Part shown: piece after piece, positions 17,668 to 26,903 of the stretch
Layout of the letters: the number at the start of each line of letters is the position of its first letter
How positions within the stretch are numbered: position 1 is the stretch's first letter
Source of the DNA: Myxococcales bacterium
GTDB taxonomy: Bacteria; Myxococcota_A; UBA9160; UBA4427
Assembly: GCA_014240165.1 (NCBI GenBank)
Contig: JAAZXM010000024.1
Coordinates: 1-54,830, forward strand
DNA: 54,830 nt
Direction: 5' to 3'
Notes under the pieces: model-generated
Told to the model about the DNA's origin: nothing
The model's database searches: none
What the model saw: only the letters and a program-made list of their open reading frames with translations
Made by a program: the position numbers and the translations under genes

Positions 17668-18324
17668 ATGAACGAACTCGACGGCCTTTCGCTGCTGGCA
17701 ATTACGTTGCGGACTCTCGCGCTCTGCGGCAGTTCGCTGGTCATCGCCCTGGCCTTGGGGGTTCCGATGGGCATCTGGCTGGGAAGTCGCAACTTTCCCG
17801 GGCGGCGGGCGCTGCTGGGCCTGGTGAACTCGGGAATGGGCGCGCCCCCGGTGGTGGTGGGATTGCTCGTCGCTCAACTCTTCTATCGCAGCGGCCCCCT
17901 GGGCGATCTCGAACTCTGGTACTCGACCCAGGCCATGGTGACCGCCCAGGTCCTGATTGCGCTTCCCCTGGTCGTGGCCCTGGTTGTGGCGGCAGTGGCC
18001 TCCCTCGATGCGGATTGGGCGCTTCAGGTTCGCAGCCTCGGGATTCCCCCGCTCTGGCGCCATTGGCTCTTGCTTCGGGAAATTCGCCTGGGGTTGCTGG
18101 CCGCGGTCATCGCGGCCCTCGGTGGCATTCTTTCCGAAGTGGGCGCCGTGATGCAGACCGGGGGGAACCTGGAAGGCGAGACCCGCGTCCTGACCACCGC
18201 GATCCTGATGTACACGCGAATGGGTCTCTTTGAATCCGCTTATGCGCTGGCCGCCGTCCTCTTGGGGCTGATGCTGATTCTCGCTGGCCTGCTCACCTGG
18301 GTCCAATACGGAGAGAAGCGATGA
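17668..18324 (+). CDS. tupB: Tungstate ABC transporter permease
   Basis: A 218-residue inner-membrane permease with about five hydrophobic helices. The ABC-coupling EAA loop lies near residues 120-150 (SLGIPPLWRHWLLLREIRLG), just before the conserved AALGGILSEVGAVMQTGG segment of TupB proteins. Size and context (3 bases after tupA, ATGA overlap with tupC) make the assignment secure. It forms the membrane channel with the downstream ATPase. Confidence 0.9.
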   Translation: MNELDGLSLLAITLRTLALCGSSLVIALALGVPMGIWLGSRNFPGRRALLGLVNSGMGAPPVVVGLLVAQLFYRSGPLGDLELWYSTQAMVTAQVLIALPLVVALVVAAVASLDADWALQVRSLGIPPLWRHWLLLREIRLGLLAAVIAALGGILSEVGAVMQTGGNLEGETRVLTTAILMYTRMGLFESAYALAAVLLGLMLILAGLLTWVQYGEKR

Positions 18325-19370
18325 GCGCGCCTCTATCCGCCCGGGGTCTGAGACTGGTTCGAGAGTCCGCGGTGAGTCGTTTCGAGCTCCGTATCGAGAA
18401 CCTCGACGTGGAGGCGGGCCGGGTCCTGGCCATCCTCGGGGCAAACGGCGCGGGCAAGAGCACGCTCTTGCGGGCCCTGGCCGGGCTGGAGGATCCCGCC
18501 GAGGGGCGAGTCCTCCGCGGCGGAGAGGCTGCGGTGACGATGGTCTTCCAAAGGCCGATTGCCCTGGCGGGGAGCGTCGACCACAACGTCCGCATCGCAT
18601 TGCGGAGCCGGGGCCTCGATCCCGGGGCAATCGACCGAAGAGCCGAGCAGGCCCTTTCGCATTTCGGGATCGCCGACCTGGCGGCGCGAGCCGCCAGCGG
18701 GCTTTCGGGGGGTGAACTGCGCAGGCTGGCCCTGGCCCGGGCATTCGCCATCGAGCCCGGCGTGCTTCTCCTCGACGAACCCTTTGATGATCTGGATGCG
18801 GCGGCCCAGGAAAGCCTGTCGAAGGATCTGCGCCGAACCGTGGCCCAGACGGGGGTTGCGGTTGCGGTGGTCACCCATGATCTGCGGCGGGCGGTACTGG
18901 TCTGTGATCGGATCGCCGTGCTCTTGGGCGGGGGTCTGAGGCAGGTGGGGCCGCGGGAAGAGGTCCTGAATCGTCCAGTCGATCTTGGGGTGGCTTCCCT
19001 GGTGGGCATGACGAACCTGCTGCCGGCGGAAATCGGAGCCGACGGGGTCGCACGCATTGCGCCCGGGTACGCCATTCCCACCGCGGATTCGTCCATTCGG
19101 GGTTCCGCTTGGGTGGGTCTCCGTCCGGAACACCTGAAGGTGGATATCGGCCGGGGCGAAGGGGTCTCCATCGGTACAGGAGAGGTTGTGGAGCATGCTT
19201 CCGATGGAATTCTGACGACATTGGGGATCAGTTGGGCCGGGCATCACCTGAGGACCCACCTGGTAGCGGGCCGGGGCATGGCACGGGAACTCGTTGTGGG
19301 GGACGCGGTCTCCCTGGCGGTGCGCCCAGAGGATGTTCACACCCTCCCCTCGGATTCCCCTCGGGAATAG
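18321..19370 (+). CDS. tupC: Tungstate ABC transporter ATP-binding protein with C-terminal TOBE-like domain
   Basis: A 349-residue ABC ATPase that powers tungstate import. Walker A is GANGAGKST (residues 40-48), the signature is LSGGELRRLALARA, Walker B is VLLLDEPFDDLD, and the switch His is in VTHDLRR. The C-terminal third (from about residue 235) has the form of the ligand-sensing TOBE/MOP region seen in ModC-like ATPases (AWVGLRPEHLKVD, then SLAVRPEDVHTL), which could sense intracellular oxyanion and shut the importer. The start overlaps the tupB stop. A small GGGCCT/AGGCCC hairpin (19393-19409) follows the stop but has no T-tract. Confidence 0.9.
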   Translation: MSAPLSARGLRLVRESAVSRFELRIENLDVEAGRVLAILGANGAGKSTLLRALAGLEDPAEGRVLRGGEAAVTMVFQRPIALAGSVDHNVRIALRSRGLDPGAIDRRAEQALSHFGIADLAARAASGLSGGELRRLALARAFAIEPGVLLLDEPFDDLDAAAQESLSKDLRRTVAQTGVAVAVVTHDLRRAVLVCDRIAVLLGGGLRQVGPREEVLNRPVDLGVASLVGMTNLLPAEIGADGVARIAPGYAIPTADSSIRGSAWVGLRPEHLKVDIGRGEGVSIGTGEVVEHASDGILTTLGISWAGHHLRTHLVAGRGMARELVVGDAVSLAVRPEDVHTLPSDSPRE

Positions 19371-19536
19371 GCTTTCGTCGACCCCGGCAACTGGGCCTAT
19401 CTCAGGCCCGAGTCGCCCTGGGAGTTGGGATTTGGGGCAAACTGCCGATAACCAGAAGTAGAGCCACGCGCCCGCGCGCTCCACCCAGCCGGGACAGCCG
19501 GCTTTCCCCAACGGCCACGCAAAAAGGACGTCAAGC

Positions 19537-21405
19537 ATGTCTGAAGCCGATCGAAATCCCGAAGCGCCTCCGGGCCTCGAACCCGCGCCCGAGGGCTTTC
19601 GGCCGCCCCTATCCCTGGATGAACTTCTGGATATCCTGGAGCGGAGCGGGCTCATCGATTCGGTCCGCGCCCAGGAGATTGGGGCGCGAAGAATGACCCT
19701 GAGCAGCCAGGTCCTCAAGGACAAGGTGGGCTCCCTGCGCTCCCAGGCCGCGGCCCGCTATGACGTTTCGGCCGCCGAGATCATCGCGGCTGCGGGCTTT
19801 GCCCACGGGAAGGATCCGCGACGGTCGCTCAACGAGGAGGCCATCGCGCAATGTGTCGCCGAGGCGGCGCTCTACCCCTATCGAAAGCTCGATCCCCTGC
19901 AGTTGGACAACGATCTCGTCACCGCGAGTTTTTCACGCGCCTATGCCTACCGTCATGTTGTGGTGCCCGTGGGTCGCGAGGGGGATGCCCTCGAATTGGC
20001 GATTGCCGATCCCTACGACAGCGCCCTCCGTGAGTCCATCGAGGCCACCCTTGGAAGGCCTGTCCAGTACGTGATTTCCAGCAAGAAGGACATCGTGGGC
20101 ATCATTGAGCGTGTTCACGGTTTTCGCTCGAAGGTTGATCTGGCCAGCGAGGAACTCGAGGGTGAAGGCCGCTCCACGGCTCTCGTTGAGCTTGTGGAAC
20201 TTCAGAGCAATGAGCAGCTCTCGGCTTCCACCGAAGCCCACGTGGTCGCTGCCGTGGACTACCTGCTGAAATACGCCTTCGATCAACGCGCTTCGGATAT
20301 CCACCTGGATCCCAAGCAGGCGGACGCGGGCATCCGCTTCCGAATCGACGGCATCCTTCATGAGATCGAACGTCTCCCGCTCAGCGTTCACGCGGCGGTG
20401 GCCTCGCGCATCAAGGTGCTCGCACGAATGGATGTGGCCGAGCGCCGGCGCCCCCAGGATGGACGCATCAAGACCCAGAACGGCGATCAGGAGGTGGAAT
20501 TGCGGGTTTCCAGCATGCCCACCGCTTATGGGGAGAAGATCGTCATTCGTGTCTTCGACCCCAACGTTCTGATGGCCGAGTTGCACGAGTTGGGTTTCAC
20601 CATCGATGAGCGCGAGCGCTACGAGTCGTGGATCACTTCCCCCAGCGGTCTGGTTCTGGTCACCGGGCCCACGGGATCTGGGAAGACCACCACGCTTTAC
20701 TCCACCCTCCGCTACCTGGCCGGGCCCGAGATCAATATCACCAGCGTGGAGGATCCCATCGAGTTGATCGATCCGCGTTTCAGCCAGGTCCAGGTGCAGC
20801 CGCAGATCGACGTCACCTTCGCGGGTGCGTTGCGCACCATCCTGCGACAGGACCCCGACATCATCATGGTGGGTGAGATTCGCGATGCCGAAACCGCGAG
20901 CATGGCGGTTCAGGCGGCGCTCACAGGCCACCTGGTTTTTTCCACGGTGCACACTCGGGATGCCGCCGGGGCCATCACCCGGCTGGTGGAGTTGGGGGTC
21001 GAACCCTTCTTGCTCTCCAGTGTGCTGCGAGGGGTTCTGGCCCAGCGCCTGGTCCGCCGGATCTGCCCCCATTGCGGGACCGACGGGCGGCTCACACCGG
21101 CTCAGGTCGATTCTCTGGGCATCAAAATTCCCGTGGAACGCCGGGAGCAACTCCAGGTCCGCTATGGAGCGGGCTGCCCGGACTGTCGCAATACCGGTCT
21201 CTACGGCCGCATGGGCATCTTCGAAATGCTCGACGTGGGCAAGCGTGTCCAGGGGCTGATCCGCGGGGGTCGCGATGCCAACGAGATCGCCGATGCCGGT
21301 CGGATCGAGGGCATGGAAAGCCTGCGTGAGAGCGCAATTCGTTGCCTGGCCGATGGGGTGACGACCTTCGAAGAAGTCGTGCGAATCACCGCGGATCGGG
21401 CATGA
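19537..21405 (+). CDS. GspE/PilB-family secretion or pilus ATPase
   Basis: A 622-residue hexameric ATPase of the type II secretion/type IV pilus assembly family. The N-terminal part (about residues 25-200) resembles the MshEN/GspE N-domain. The catalytic half has Walker A GPTGSGKTTT (377-386), the Asp box (RASDIHLDP), the His box (TGHLVFSTVHT) and Walker B (DPDIIMVGEIRD). Two CxxC pairs (CPHC, then CPDC) form the usual zinc finger near the C-terminus. It acts at the cytoplasmic face of an assembly platform. No pilin, PilC or secretin gene is in the window, so it is separated from its machine or serves an unusual one. Its stop overlaps the next ATPase start (ATGA). Confidence 0.92.
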   Translation: MSEADRNPEAPPGLEPAPEGFRPPLSLDELLDILERSGLIDSVRAQEIGARRMTLSSQVLKDKVGSLRSQAAARYDVSAAEIIAAAGFAHGKDPRRSLNEEAIAQCVAEAALYPYRKLDPLQLDNDLVTASFSRAYAYRHVVVPVGREGDALELAIADPYDSALRESIEATLGRPVQYVISSKKDIVGIIERVHGFRSKVDLASEELEGEGRSTALVELVELQSNEQLSASTEAHVVAAVDYLLKYAFDQRASDIHLDPKQADAGIRFRIDGILHEIERLPLSVHAAVASRIKVLARMDVAERRRPQDGRIKTQNGDQEVELRVSSMPTAYGEKIVIRVFDPNVLMAELHELGFTIDERERYESWITSPSGLVLVTGPTGSGKTTTLYSTLRYLAGPEINITSVEDPIELIDPRFSQVQVQPQIDVTFAGALRTILRQDPDIIMVGEIRDAETASMAVQAALTGHLVFSTVHTRDAAGAITRLVELGVEPFLLSSVLRGVLAQRLVRRICPHCGTDGRLTPAQVDSLGIKIPVERREQLQVRYGAGCPDCRNTGLYGRMGIFEMLDVGKRVQGLIRGGRDANEIADAGRIEGMESLRESAIRCLADGVTTFEEVVRITADRA

Positions 21406-22874
21406 AGATGAATCTACTCGACGAACTTTCGAGTCTGGTGGCTTCGGGATGGCGCTTGATCGCCTTCGAGAGCTTCGAGGAGGATCGCGCCCTCCGTCTG
21501 CTCGAGCGGGTCGCGGGCCATCACGATCGGGAACTCATTCGCTGGAGCGTTGCGGCGGGTCTCGGGGAGTCGGGTGAAGGTGCAGGCAGCTTGGAGCGGG
21601 GCTTGGAGGCCATTTCGGCGATGGAGCAGCCCGCGCTCTTCGTGTTGCTCGACGCGCATCTCGACGCCCAGAGCCCGGGCTGCGCGCGTCGCCTTCGCGA
21701 CATGCTCCCCGCGCTCGCCGAGCGAAAACAATGCATTGTGCTGGTGGGTCCCGTTGTCGAGATCCCCCTCGAATTGAGCCGGGAAGTGGGGCGGGCCGCC
21801 CTCCCCCTGCCCCGGGCGGACGAACTCGATTCGCTTTTTCGCCGGGCCCTGAATCTGCAGAAGGCCTCGGCGGATGCCGAGATTCTCGACGCGTGTGTAC
21901 GCGGCGCTTTGGGGTTGACCGCAGCCGAGGCATTGAGGGTTCTGCGGCGTGCCGTCTCCCTGGCGGGAGGGCTCAACTCGGACACCGCGCACCGGGTGGT
22001 GGGCGAGAAACGCCGGGCCCTGCGGAGAACTCCGGCTTTGAGCTTCCAGGATGCGGAACGCGGGCTCGATGAAGTCGGCGGATTGGGTGAACTCAAGCGC
22101 TGGCTGCGCGATCGCCGCAAGGCGTTCGGAGACGAGGCGCGCAATTTTCGGCTCCCGCCGCCCAGAGGCCTGTTGCTGCTGGGGGTTCAGGGTTGCGGTA
22201 AATCTCTTTCCGCCAAGGCGGTGGCCCGGGAGTGGCAATTTCCCCTGCTTCGCCTGGACCTGGCGGCGGTTTTCTCCGGCGATGGCGCCAGCCCCGAAGC
22301 GGCGATTCGAGAAGCGGTCGCGGTGGCGGAATCCATCGCACCGGCGGTTCTCTGGATCGACGAGATCGAAAAGGGTTTTTCGAGCAGCGAGAGCGATCCC
22401 CACGGTGCGCGGGTATTGGGGTCCTTCCTGACCTGGATGGCGGAGAAAGAGGCTCCGGTTTTTGTCGTCGCTACGGCCAATGACGTCACCAACCTTCCCC
22501 CGGAACTGCTGCGGCGCGGGCGCTTCGACGAGTTGTTCTTCGTCGACCTGCCCTCGGCGGCGGAGAGATTGGAGATTTTGCGGATTCATATCGCCCGCCG
22601 GGGTCGCGATCCGAATCAATTCGATCTCGAGAATCTGGCGGCGGCGTCGGAGCGATTGTCCGGTGCCGAACTCGAGCAGGTCATCGGCGCTGGGCTCTAC
22701 GCCGCCTTTGCGGCGAACCGCGAACTCGAGGACAACGATATTGCCAATGCGATCACTGAAACGGTGCCGCTCTACGACACCTATGAGGATCGCGTCAAGG
22801 AATTGAGGGATTGGGCCCAGAACCGGGCGCGTTCGGCGAGCGTCGACGCCAAGATGGCCGATCTTTTCGACTGA
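21402..22874 (+). CDS. AAA ATPase, Ycf46-like
   Basis: A 490-residue AAA protein. The N-terminal 200 residues form a degenerate ATPase-like domain ([20 protein letters not shown]), as in Ycf46 proteins, followed by an active AAA module. Walker A is GVQGCGKS (261-268), with the Ycf46-typical continuation [16 protein letters not shown]. Walker B is [11 protein letters not shown] (316-326), and the arginine finger region is [16 protein letters not shown]. Ycf46 homologues have been linked to CO2 use in cyanobacteria, but the biochemical role is poorly known. ATG at 21402 overlaps the GspE-like stop by 4 bases, implying translational coupling of two unlike ATPases. It is convergent with yjbQ. Confidence 0.85.
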   Translation: MKMNLLDELSSLVASGWRLIAFESFEEDRALRLLERVAGHHDRELIRWSVAAGLGESGEGAGSLERGLEAISAMEQPALFVLLDAHLDAQSPGCARRLRDMLPALAERKQCIVLVGPVVEIPLELSREVGRAALPLPRADELDSLFRRALNLQKASADAEILDACVRGALGLTAAEALRVLRRAVSLAGGLNSDTAHRVVGEKRRALRRTPALSFQDAERGLDEVGGLGELKRWLRDRRKAFGDEARNFRLPPPRGLLLLGVQGCGKSLSAKAVAREWQFPLLRLDLAAVFSGDGASPEAAIREAVAVAESIAPAVLWIDEIEKGFSSSESDPHGARVLGSFLTWMAEKEAPVFVVATANDVTNLPPELLRRGRFDELFFVDLPSAAERLEILRIHIARRGRDPNQFDLENLAAASERLSGAELEQVIGAGLYAAFAANRELEDNDIANAITETVPLYDTYEDRVKELRDWAQNRARSASVDAKMADLFD

Positions 22875-22875
22875 T

Positions 22876-22890
22876 CGCGAGGCGTTCGCG
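22876..22890. terminator. Small hairpin between convergent stops
   Basis: CGCGA and TCGCG flank a 5-base loop in the 21-base gap between the AAA gene and the convergent YjbQ-family gene. It may help terminate both transcripts. The stem is short and there is no T-tract. Confidence 0.25.
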
Positions 22891-22895
22891 GCGCG

Positions 22896-23306
22896 CTAAT
22901 CCCGGGCGATATGCACCGCCACCTCACGTTCGCCCCCACGCGTGCGGTGCTCCCAGAGGTAGATCCCTTGCCAGGTGCCGAGTACGAGTTCTCCCCCGTC
23001 GATGGGAATCGCCAGGCTCGTGGCCGTGAGAGCTGCCTTGATATGGGCCGGCATGTCGTCGGGGCCCTCCTGGGTATGGGTGAAGAGCGGGTCGTCTTCG
23101 GCCACCAGGCGGTTCAGCCAATTTTCGAGATCCTGGCGGGCGGATGGGTCCGCGTTTTCCTGGATGACCAGGCTGGCCGAGGTATGCCGAATGAAAAGCG
23201 TACACAGGCCGCTTTCGACCTCGGCGGCGCTGACGCAGGCGTGCACCGAGGCCGTCAGTTCCCAGAGCCCGGGGTGTGAAGTGGCGATCTCGAGTCGTCG
23301 GATCAT
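22896..23306 (-). CDS. yjbQ: YjbQ-family protein (UPF0047)
   Basis: A small (136 residue) conserved single-domain protein. Family hallmarks are visible: LFIRHTSASLVIQENADP (central His and Asn), the DDPLFTH-to-GPDDMPAHIKAAL stretch, and the C-terminal GTWQGIYLWEHR. Homologues form trimers with a metal-like site of conserved His residues. A weak thiamine-phosphate synthase activity has been reported for the E. coli member, but the main role is unclear. It is probably the last gene of a minus-strand run starting upstream with the HelD-like helicase. Confidence 0.9.
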   Translation of the reverse strand: MIRRLEIATSHPGLWELTASVHACVSAAEVESGLCTLFIRHTSASLVIQENADPSARQDLENWLNRLVAEDDPLFTHTQEGPDDMPAHIKAALTATSLAIPIDGGELVLGTWQGIYLWEHRTRGGEREVAVHIARD

Positions 23307-23328
23307 CGAGGCTCCCGCCTGGGCCGGG

Positions 23329-23568
23329 CTAGGCCTGCTCGGCGCCCACTTTTCGCGTTGAACTCCGAGTCCGCACCGAGGCCGCGCGAACGAGTTCGAG
23401 TTCCTCTACGAGAAAGGGCCGAGCCTTGCCGTTCTCGCCGTCGATGGCCACGAAATGCCCCAAGGCGGAGGTGCCGGTTCCTGGGTCCTCGACCACGATT
23501 CCCCGGCAGCCGGTGTACTCACTGACCGCGCGGCGAATCCGGACCCGGTCTCCGTTCTGGAAAGGCAT
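23329..23568 (-). CDS. Small KOW/SH3-like hypothetical protein
   Basis: A 79-residue protein whose first 55 residues read like a KOW or SH3-type barrel: FQNGDRVRIRRAVSEYTGCRGIVVED, then FLVEELELV. Such folds bind RNA, ribosome or polymerase partners. The C-terminal tail is basic (RTRSSTRK). Its position, 22 bases before yjbQ and just after the HelD-like gene on the same strand, suggests co-transcription; a link to transcription or RNA is inference only. Confidence 0.6.
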   Translation of the reverse strand: MPFQNGDRVRIRRAVSEYTGCRGIVVEDPGTGTSALGHFVAIDGENGKARPFLVEELELVRAASVRTRSSTRKVGAEQA

Positions 23569-23619
23569 CGCCCATTGCTACCGTATCTCGGGCTGCGCCG
23601 CTTGACTCCGCGCTTGCCC

Positions 23620-25707
23620 TCAGCCGTGCCAGACGCCCTCGACCATGGGTGAGGGTGTGGTGAGGCTGGTCAACCAGAGTTGGTGAATGGCCCGGGTGGC
23701 CCCGACGTGGAGTAGCCGCCGGGCATCCGCTGTGTCGGGGTAGAGCGAGGCGTCCACGTCCACCAGCACCACGTAATCGAATTCGAGGCCCTTGACCTGC
23801 TCGATCTCGGCGACCTCGACGCCAGCCGAGAAGCTGAAAGCCTGGTCTTGGACCCAACGGATACCCGGGATATCGCTGCGCTCGAGGCCCTCATAGTAGG
23901 CAGCGCTCACCGCGCGGGAGGGCGTCAGGATTGCGACCGAGGCGAGGGGTTCGGAGCGGATCAGTTCGTGGAGTGCCTCGGCCAGAAAGCCCACGCAGGC
24001 CCCGCGATCCGCAAAGCGAAAGAGTTCCACCGGAGGACCTTCGCGCGGGGCTTCGGGCAGGCTTTCGTCTTCTTGGAGTTCGCCCAGGAGATCCGCGGAG
24101 AACTCGACGATTTGCCGCGAGGAGCGATAGGCCACGCGTAGGGTTTCGATCTCGGTTCCCGGGATCCCGAGAACCCGGAAGAATTCGCTCCAAGACGTGA
24201 AGCCGCTGTGGGTGACCACGTGCTGCTGGGTATCCCCTGCCAGGGTGATGGCCGCATCGGGTTGCATGCAGCCCAGCAGGAGTTGGATCTCCAAGGGAGA
24301 GAAATCCTGAACCTCGTCCACCACAAGATGACGCAGGCCGAGGGGTTTCTTTCCATTGGCGCGCAGGGGCCCGATGCGAAGTTGCCAGGCCCGGAGCAGA
24401 AGCGCGTCGTCCTCGGGGTCGAGTTCGGCGCCCGCACCTTCTTCTCCCATCAACTCGGCGAATACCGGCTCCAGGTGAACCGCGTGCCAATCGACGAATT
24501 TCGCGATGTCCTGGGCGGAAAATGTGCCGGGTGCGACGCGCTCGGCGGTTTCGGCCAGGAGTCGGGGCTCGCGCAGCACCGATGCCCAATCATCGATGAC
24601 CTGCTCCACCCGGGCCTCTCCGGGATGACGCGCGATGTATTCCTCGAGGGCGACGCCCAGGAAGGGATGGAGTTTGATGCGCTGGATCGTGGCCGGGGTG
24701 TCCTCGCGCTGGGCTTGGGGCAATTGGCGAAAGTGGCGTTTGCGCTGCTCGAAGGCCCAATCCGAATAGCCCACGACCTGAACCCGGGTCAGCCCGAGGG
24801 AGGGCAGCACATGGCAGACAAAATTTCGCATCGCCCGGGAGAAGACCACGACCATGGTCTCGGGCGTATCGATGAGAGGATCCGAGAACGCCAGATAGGC
24901 GACGCGGTGAAGCGCCACGGTGGTCTTGCCCGATCCCGCCGCTCCTCGAATGACAAGAAAACCCGGCCCGCCCTGGGTGATGAGTTCGAACTGTTCCGGA
25001 TCGATCAGGCCTGTGATTTCCGGGAGACGCTTGTCCACCCGCAATTCACGGTCTTCGTCGTCCGTGCCCAATCGCCGCGACGCGCCTTCTCCAAGATCAA
25101 ATGCCTGGAGCGCGATGCCTTCACCCCCGCCCAGGCGAGGGGTCGGCAAGCTCTCGCAATTCCATTCGCCGGGCCGACTGGTATCCGCGGTAAAATCGCC
25201 TTCCGGGGCCTGGATTCTTTGAAGTACGCCCTGCTCGATGCGAACGGTTCGCCGGGCGACGACAAGCCCGATGCGCTCGCGGCCTGCGATCTCCTCATCG
25301 TATTCGTCGCCCTGGCGGTAGCTGTAAAAAATTTTCGAGATCGGTGCGTCGCGCCAGTCCACGATTCGGACACCCCGCTCGATGCAGGTCGTACGCCCGA
25401 GGCAGAGGTCCCGTTGTTGGCCGGCTTCATCCAGGCGCAGGTGGGCGAAATACGGGTTCATGCGATCGATCTGGTCCGCACCCCCGGCGCTTCGCAACTG
25501 GCTCAGGACAGCGGCCTGATGGTGATACTGCTCGCTGAGGGCCGAGATATCCTTGGCCTCGTCGCCCGAGAGGATGACGGCGCGGAGTCGCTCGAGTTCC
25601 CGAACAATCGGCGCTTCCGAGGCCGTTTTGGCCTCGGGCAACTCGCTCAGAAGCGAACTGACCTTGGCCAGCAGGTCGAGTTCCTCAGCGATGACGGGAT
25701 TGCTCAC
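23620..25707 (-). CDS. HelD-like UvrD/Rep-superfamily 1 helicase
   Basis: A 695-residue SF1 helicase-fold ATPase. After a coiled N-terminal arm (1-75) comes the HelD-typical DWRDAPISKIFYSY (117-130), which replaces a UvrD-like start. The Q motif is DPEQFELI (237-244), Walker A is GAAGSGKTT (255-263), Walker B is VDEVQD (463-468), motif III is LAGDTQQHV, motif IV-V is AYRSSRQIVEF and VKGLEFDYVV, and motif VI is HVGATRAIHQLW. HelD proteins pull stalled RNA polymerase from DNA using ATP. The N-terminal arm supports that role over DNA repair, although length and divergence leave room for a different nucleic-acid substrate. It lies 167 bases downstream of the motor trio on the same strand. Confidence 0.85.
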   Translation of the reverse strand: MSNPVIAEELDLLAKVSSLLSELPEAKTASEAPIVRELERLRAVILSGDEAKDISALSEQYHHQAAVLSQLRSAGGADQIDRMNPYFAHLRLDEAGQQRDLCLGRTTCIERGVRIVDWRDAPISKIFYSYRQGDEYDEEIAGRERIGLVVARRTVRIEQGVLQRIQAPEGDFTADTSRPGEWNCESLPTPRLGGGEGIALQAFDLGEGASRRLGTDDEDRELRVDKRLPEITGLIDPEQFELITQGGPGFLVIRGAAGSGKTTVALHRVAYLAFSDPLIDTPETMVVVFSRAMRNFVCHVLPSLGLTRVQVVGYSDWAFEQRKRHFRQLPQAQREDTPATIQRIKLHPFLGVALEEYIARHPGEARVEQVIDDWASVLREPRLLAETAERVAPGTFSAQDIAKFVDWHAVHLEPVFAELMGEEGAGAELDPEDDALLLRAWQLRIGPLRANGKKPLGLRHLVVDEVQDFSPLEIQLLLGCMQPDAAITLAGDTQQHVVTHSGFTSWSEFFRVLGIPGTEIETLRVAYRSSRQIVEFSADLLGELQEDESLPEAPREGPPVELFRFADRGACVGFLAEALHELIRSEPLASVAILTPSRAVSAAYYEGLERSDIPGIRWVQDQAFSFSAGVEVAEIEQVKGLEFDYVVLVDVDASLYPDTADARRLLHVGATRAIHQLWLTSLTTPSPMVEGVWHG

Positions 25708-25803
25708 GGCACCTCCGCTTGGCCCGGATTCCGGGCAGTCCCAATTTATAAACGAGAACGTCGACCTCGCACAAGGATTATTCGGGCGGACTCCGAAGAT
25801 CCG

Positions 25804-25817
25804 CTTGATTAACCAAG
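25804..25817. promoter_or_regulatory. Near-perfect palindrome upstream of HelD-like gene
   Basis: A 14-bp near-palindrome (CTTGATTAACCAAG, 12 of 14 positions symmetric) sits in the 167-base gap between the motor trio and the helicase gene. The AT-rich stretch tttataa nearby could be a -10 element for the helicase. Either suggests the helicase has its own promoter. Confidence 0.3.
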
Positions 25818-25874
25818 AAGTTGAGACGACGTTCTATTCAGGGCGCTGGGACGGGCGGTGGCTCGGCTGTCCCA

Positions 25875-26903
25875 TCAATCGATCATCACCCGGGTGCGGC
25901 TCTGGCCGAGCAAGTCGACGCCCACCTCCTCTTCCGCCGGGACCACAGTCCAGGCCACATCGAAGCCCGCCGCTTCGGCCAGATATCGCGCTTCGAGATA
26001 GACCTCGAAGCTGTCGGACCAGACCCAGAAACGGACGTATTTTTTCTTGGGGTCCTGATCCTGGATTGCCGCCTCCAGGAGGTTGCCCTCCAGGCGAAGG
26101 TCACCGGCATGCTCGCCCGCCTCCTTGTCGCGCCAAACCATCTCCGCAAAGAGGTTCCGATGACTCTGGCTCCTGAATTTCCAATAGAAGTTCTGCAAAC
26201 CGAAGAGTTCCTTGCGGAAGAGATTCTCGAGCCAGGGCCGATCCTCCTCCACGACGGGCCTGTTTTCGCCCAGAGCATCTTCGATGCCCAGGTACAGTTG
26301 GGCCAGAAACGCTGGGGTCTCGATGGGGACGATGCGGCCATATCTGCAGAAGAAAACGAGTTCGCTCGATTTTTTCGGCGGTGGTCGAGGATCCGGGAGC
26401 CGGGCCACCTTCGGCCGCTCTGCCGGGGGCGCATTTTCGAGCAGCGCCTCCAATTGGACGAGTCGTTTTTTCTGCTGGGCGAGGTGTGTCTTTCGCCGGG
26501 CGACGGAATCGTTCCTGCGCGCAATTTCCTCCTGGAGTTCGCTCAGCTCAGCGGAGAGCATCGGGTTGGCTCCGGCCAAGGCCTTGAGCTCATCGAGCAG
26601 GGGTTGAACTTCATCCAGGAGCATCCCGGCTACTTCGGGCGCCGGAGGCAATGCTTCGAGTTCATCGCGAAGGGTGGTGATGGCTTCGGTGAGGTTCTCG
26701 CGCTCCTCTTCGGCCGCCTCAACTTCGGCCTGGGTCGCGGGTTCGCGGACGCCTTCTTCGACGATCCGGTCGACCGCATCCCCCACCGCCAACTGCATGA
26801 CGGCGACCAGAACCACGAGGATCCCGACGACGTTCGCCATCGTATCCAAAAGGGAATCCAGGCTCTGACCACCGTTATCGTCGCGGCTGCGGCGTCGTTT
26901 CAT
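25875..26903 (-). CDS. ExbD/MotB-like stator partner A (membrane Asp present)
   Basis: A 342-residue protein with one N-terminal membrane helix, a coiled-coil stalk (about 45-150, Glu/Leu-rich) and a C-terminal globular domain I do not recognise. The N-terminus is basic and then reads SLLDTMANVVGILVVLV. This aligns with the ion-carrying ExbD/TolR/MotB pattern (LDVVFIMLIFF in the ExbD of this window), placing Asp20 at the proton-carrying position. It should sit in the inner membrane with a periplasmic coil. No OmpA/peptidoglycan motif is evident. Its start overlaps the upstream partner's stop by 4 bases (ATGA). Confidence 0.7.
   Translation of the reverse strand: MKRRRSRDDNGGQSLDSLLDTMANVVGILVVLVAVMQLAVGDAVDRIVEEGVREPATQAEVEAAEEERENLTEAITTLRDELEALPPAPEVAGMLLDEVQPLLDELKALAGANPMLSAELSELQEEIARRNDSVARRKTHLAQQKKRLVQLEALLENAPPAERPKVARLPDPRPPPKKSSELVFFCRYGRIVPIETPAFLAQLYLGIEDALGENRPVVEEDRPWLENLFRKELFGLQNFYWKFRSQSHRNLFAEMVWRDKEAGEHAGDLRLEGNLLEAAIQDQDPKKKYVRFWVWSDSFEVYLEARYLAEAAGFDVAWTVVPAEEEVGVDLLGQSRTRVMID

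Noticed and set aside
16747..18744. Long minus-strand frame (about 665 codons)
   Set aside because: It is antisense to tupA, tupB and tupC and has low-complexity composition.
24208..25812. Long plus-strand frame (about 534 codons)
   Set aside because: It is antisense to the HelD-like helicase gene with all SF1 motifs.
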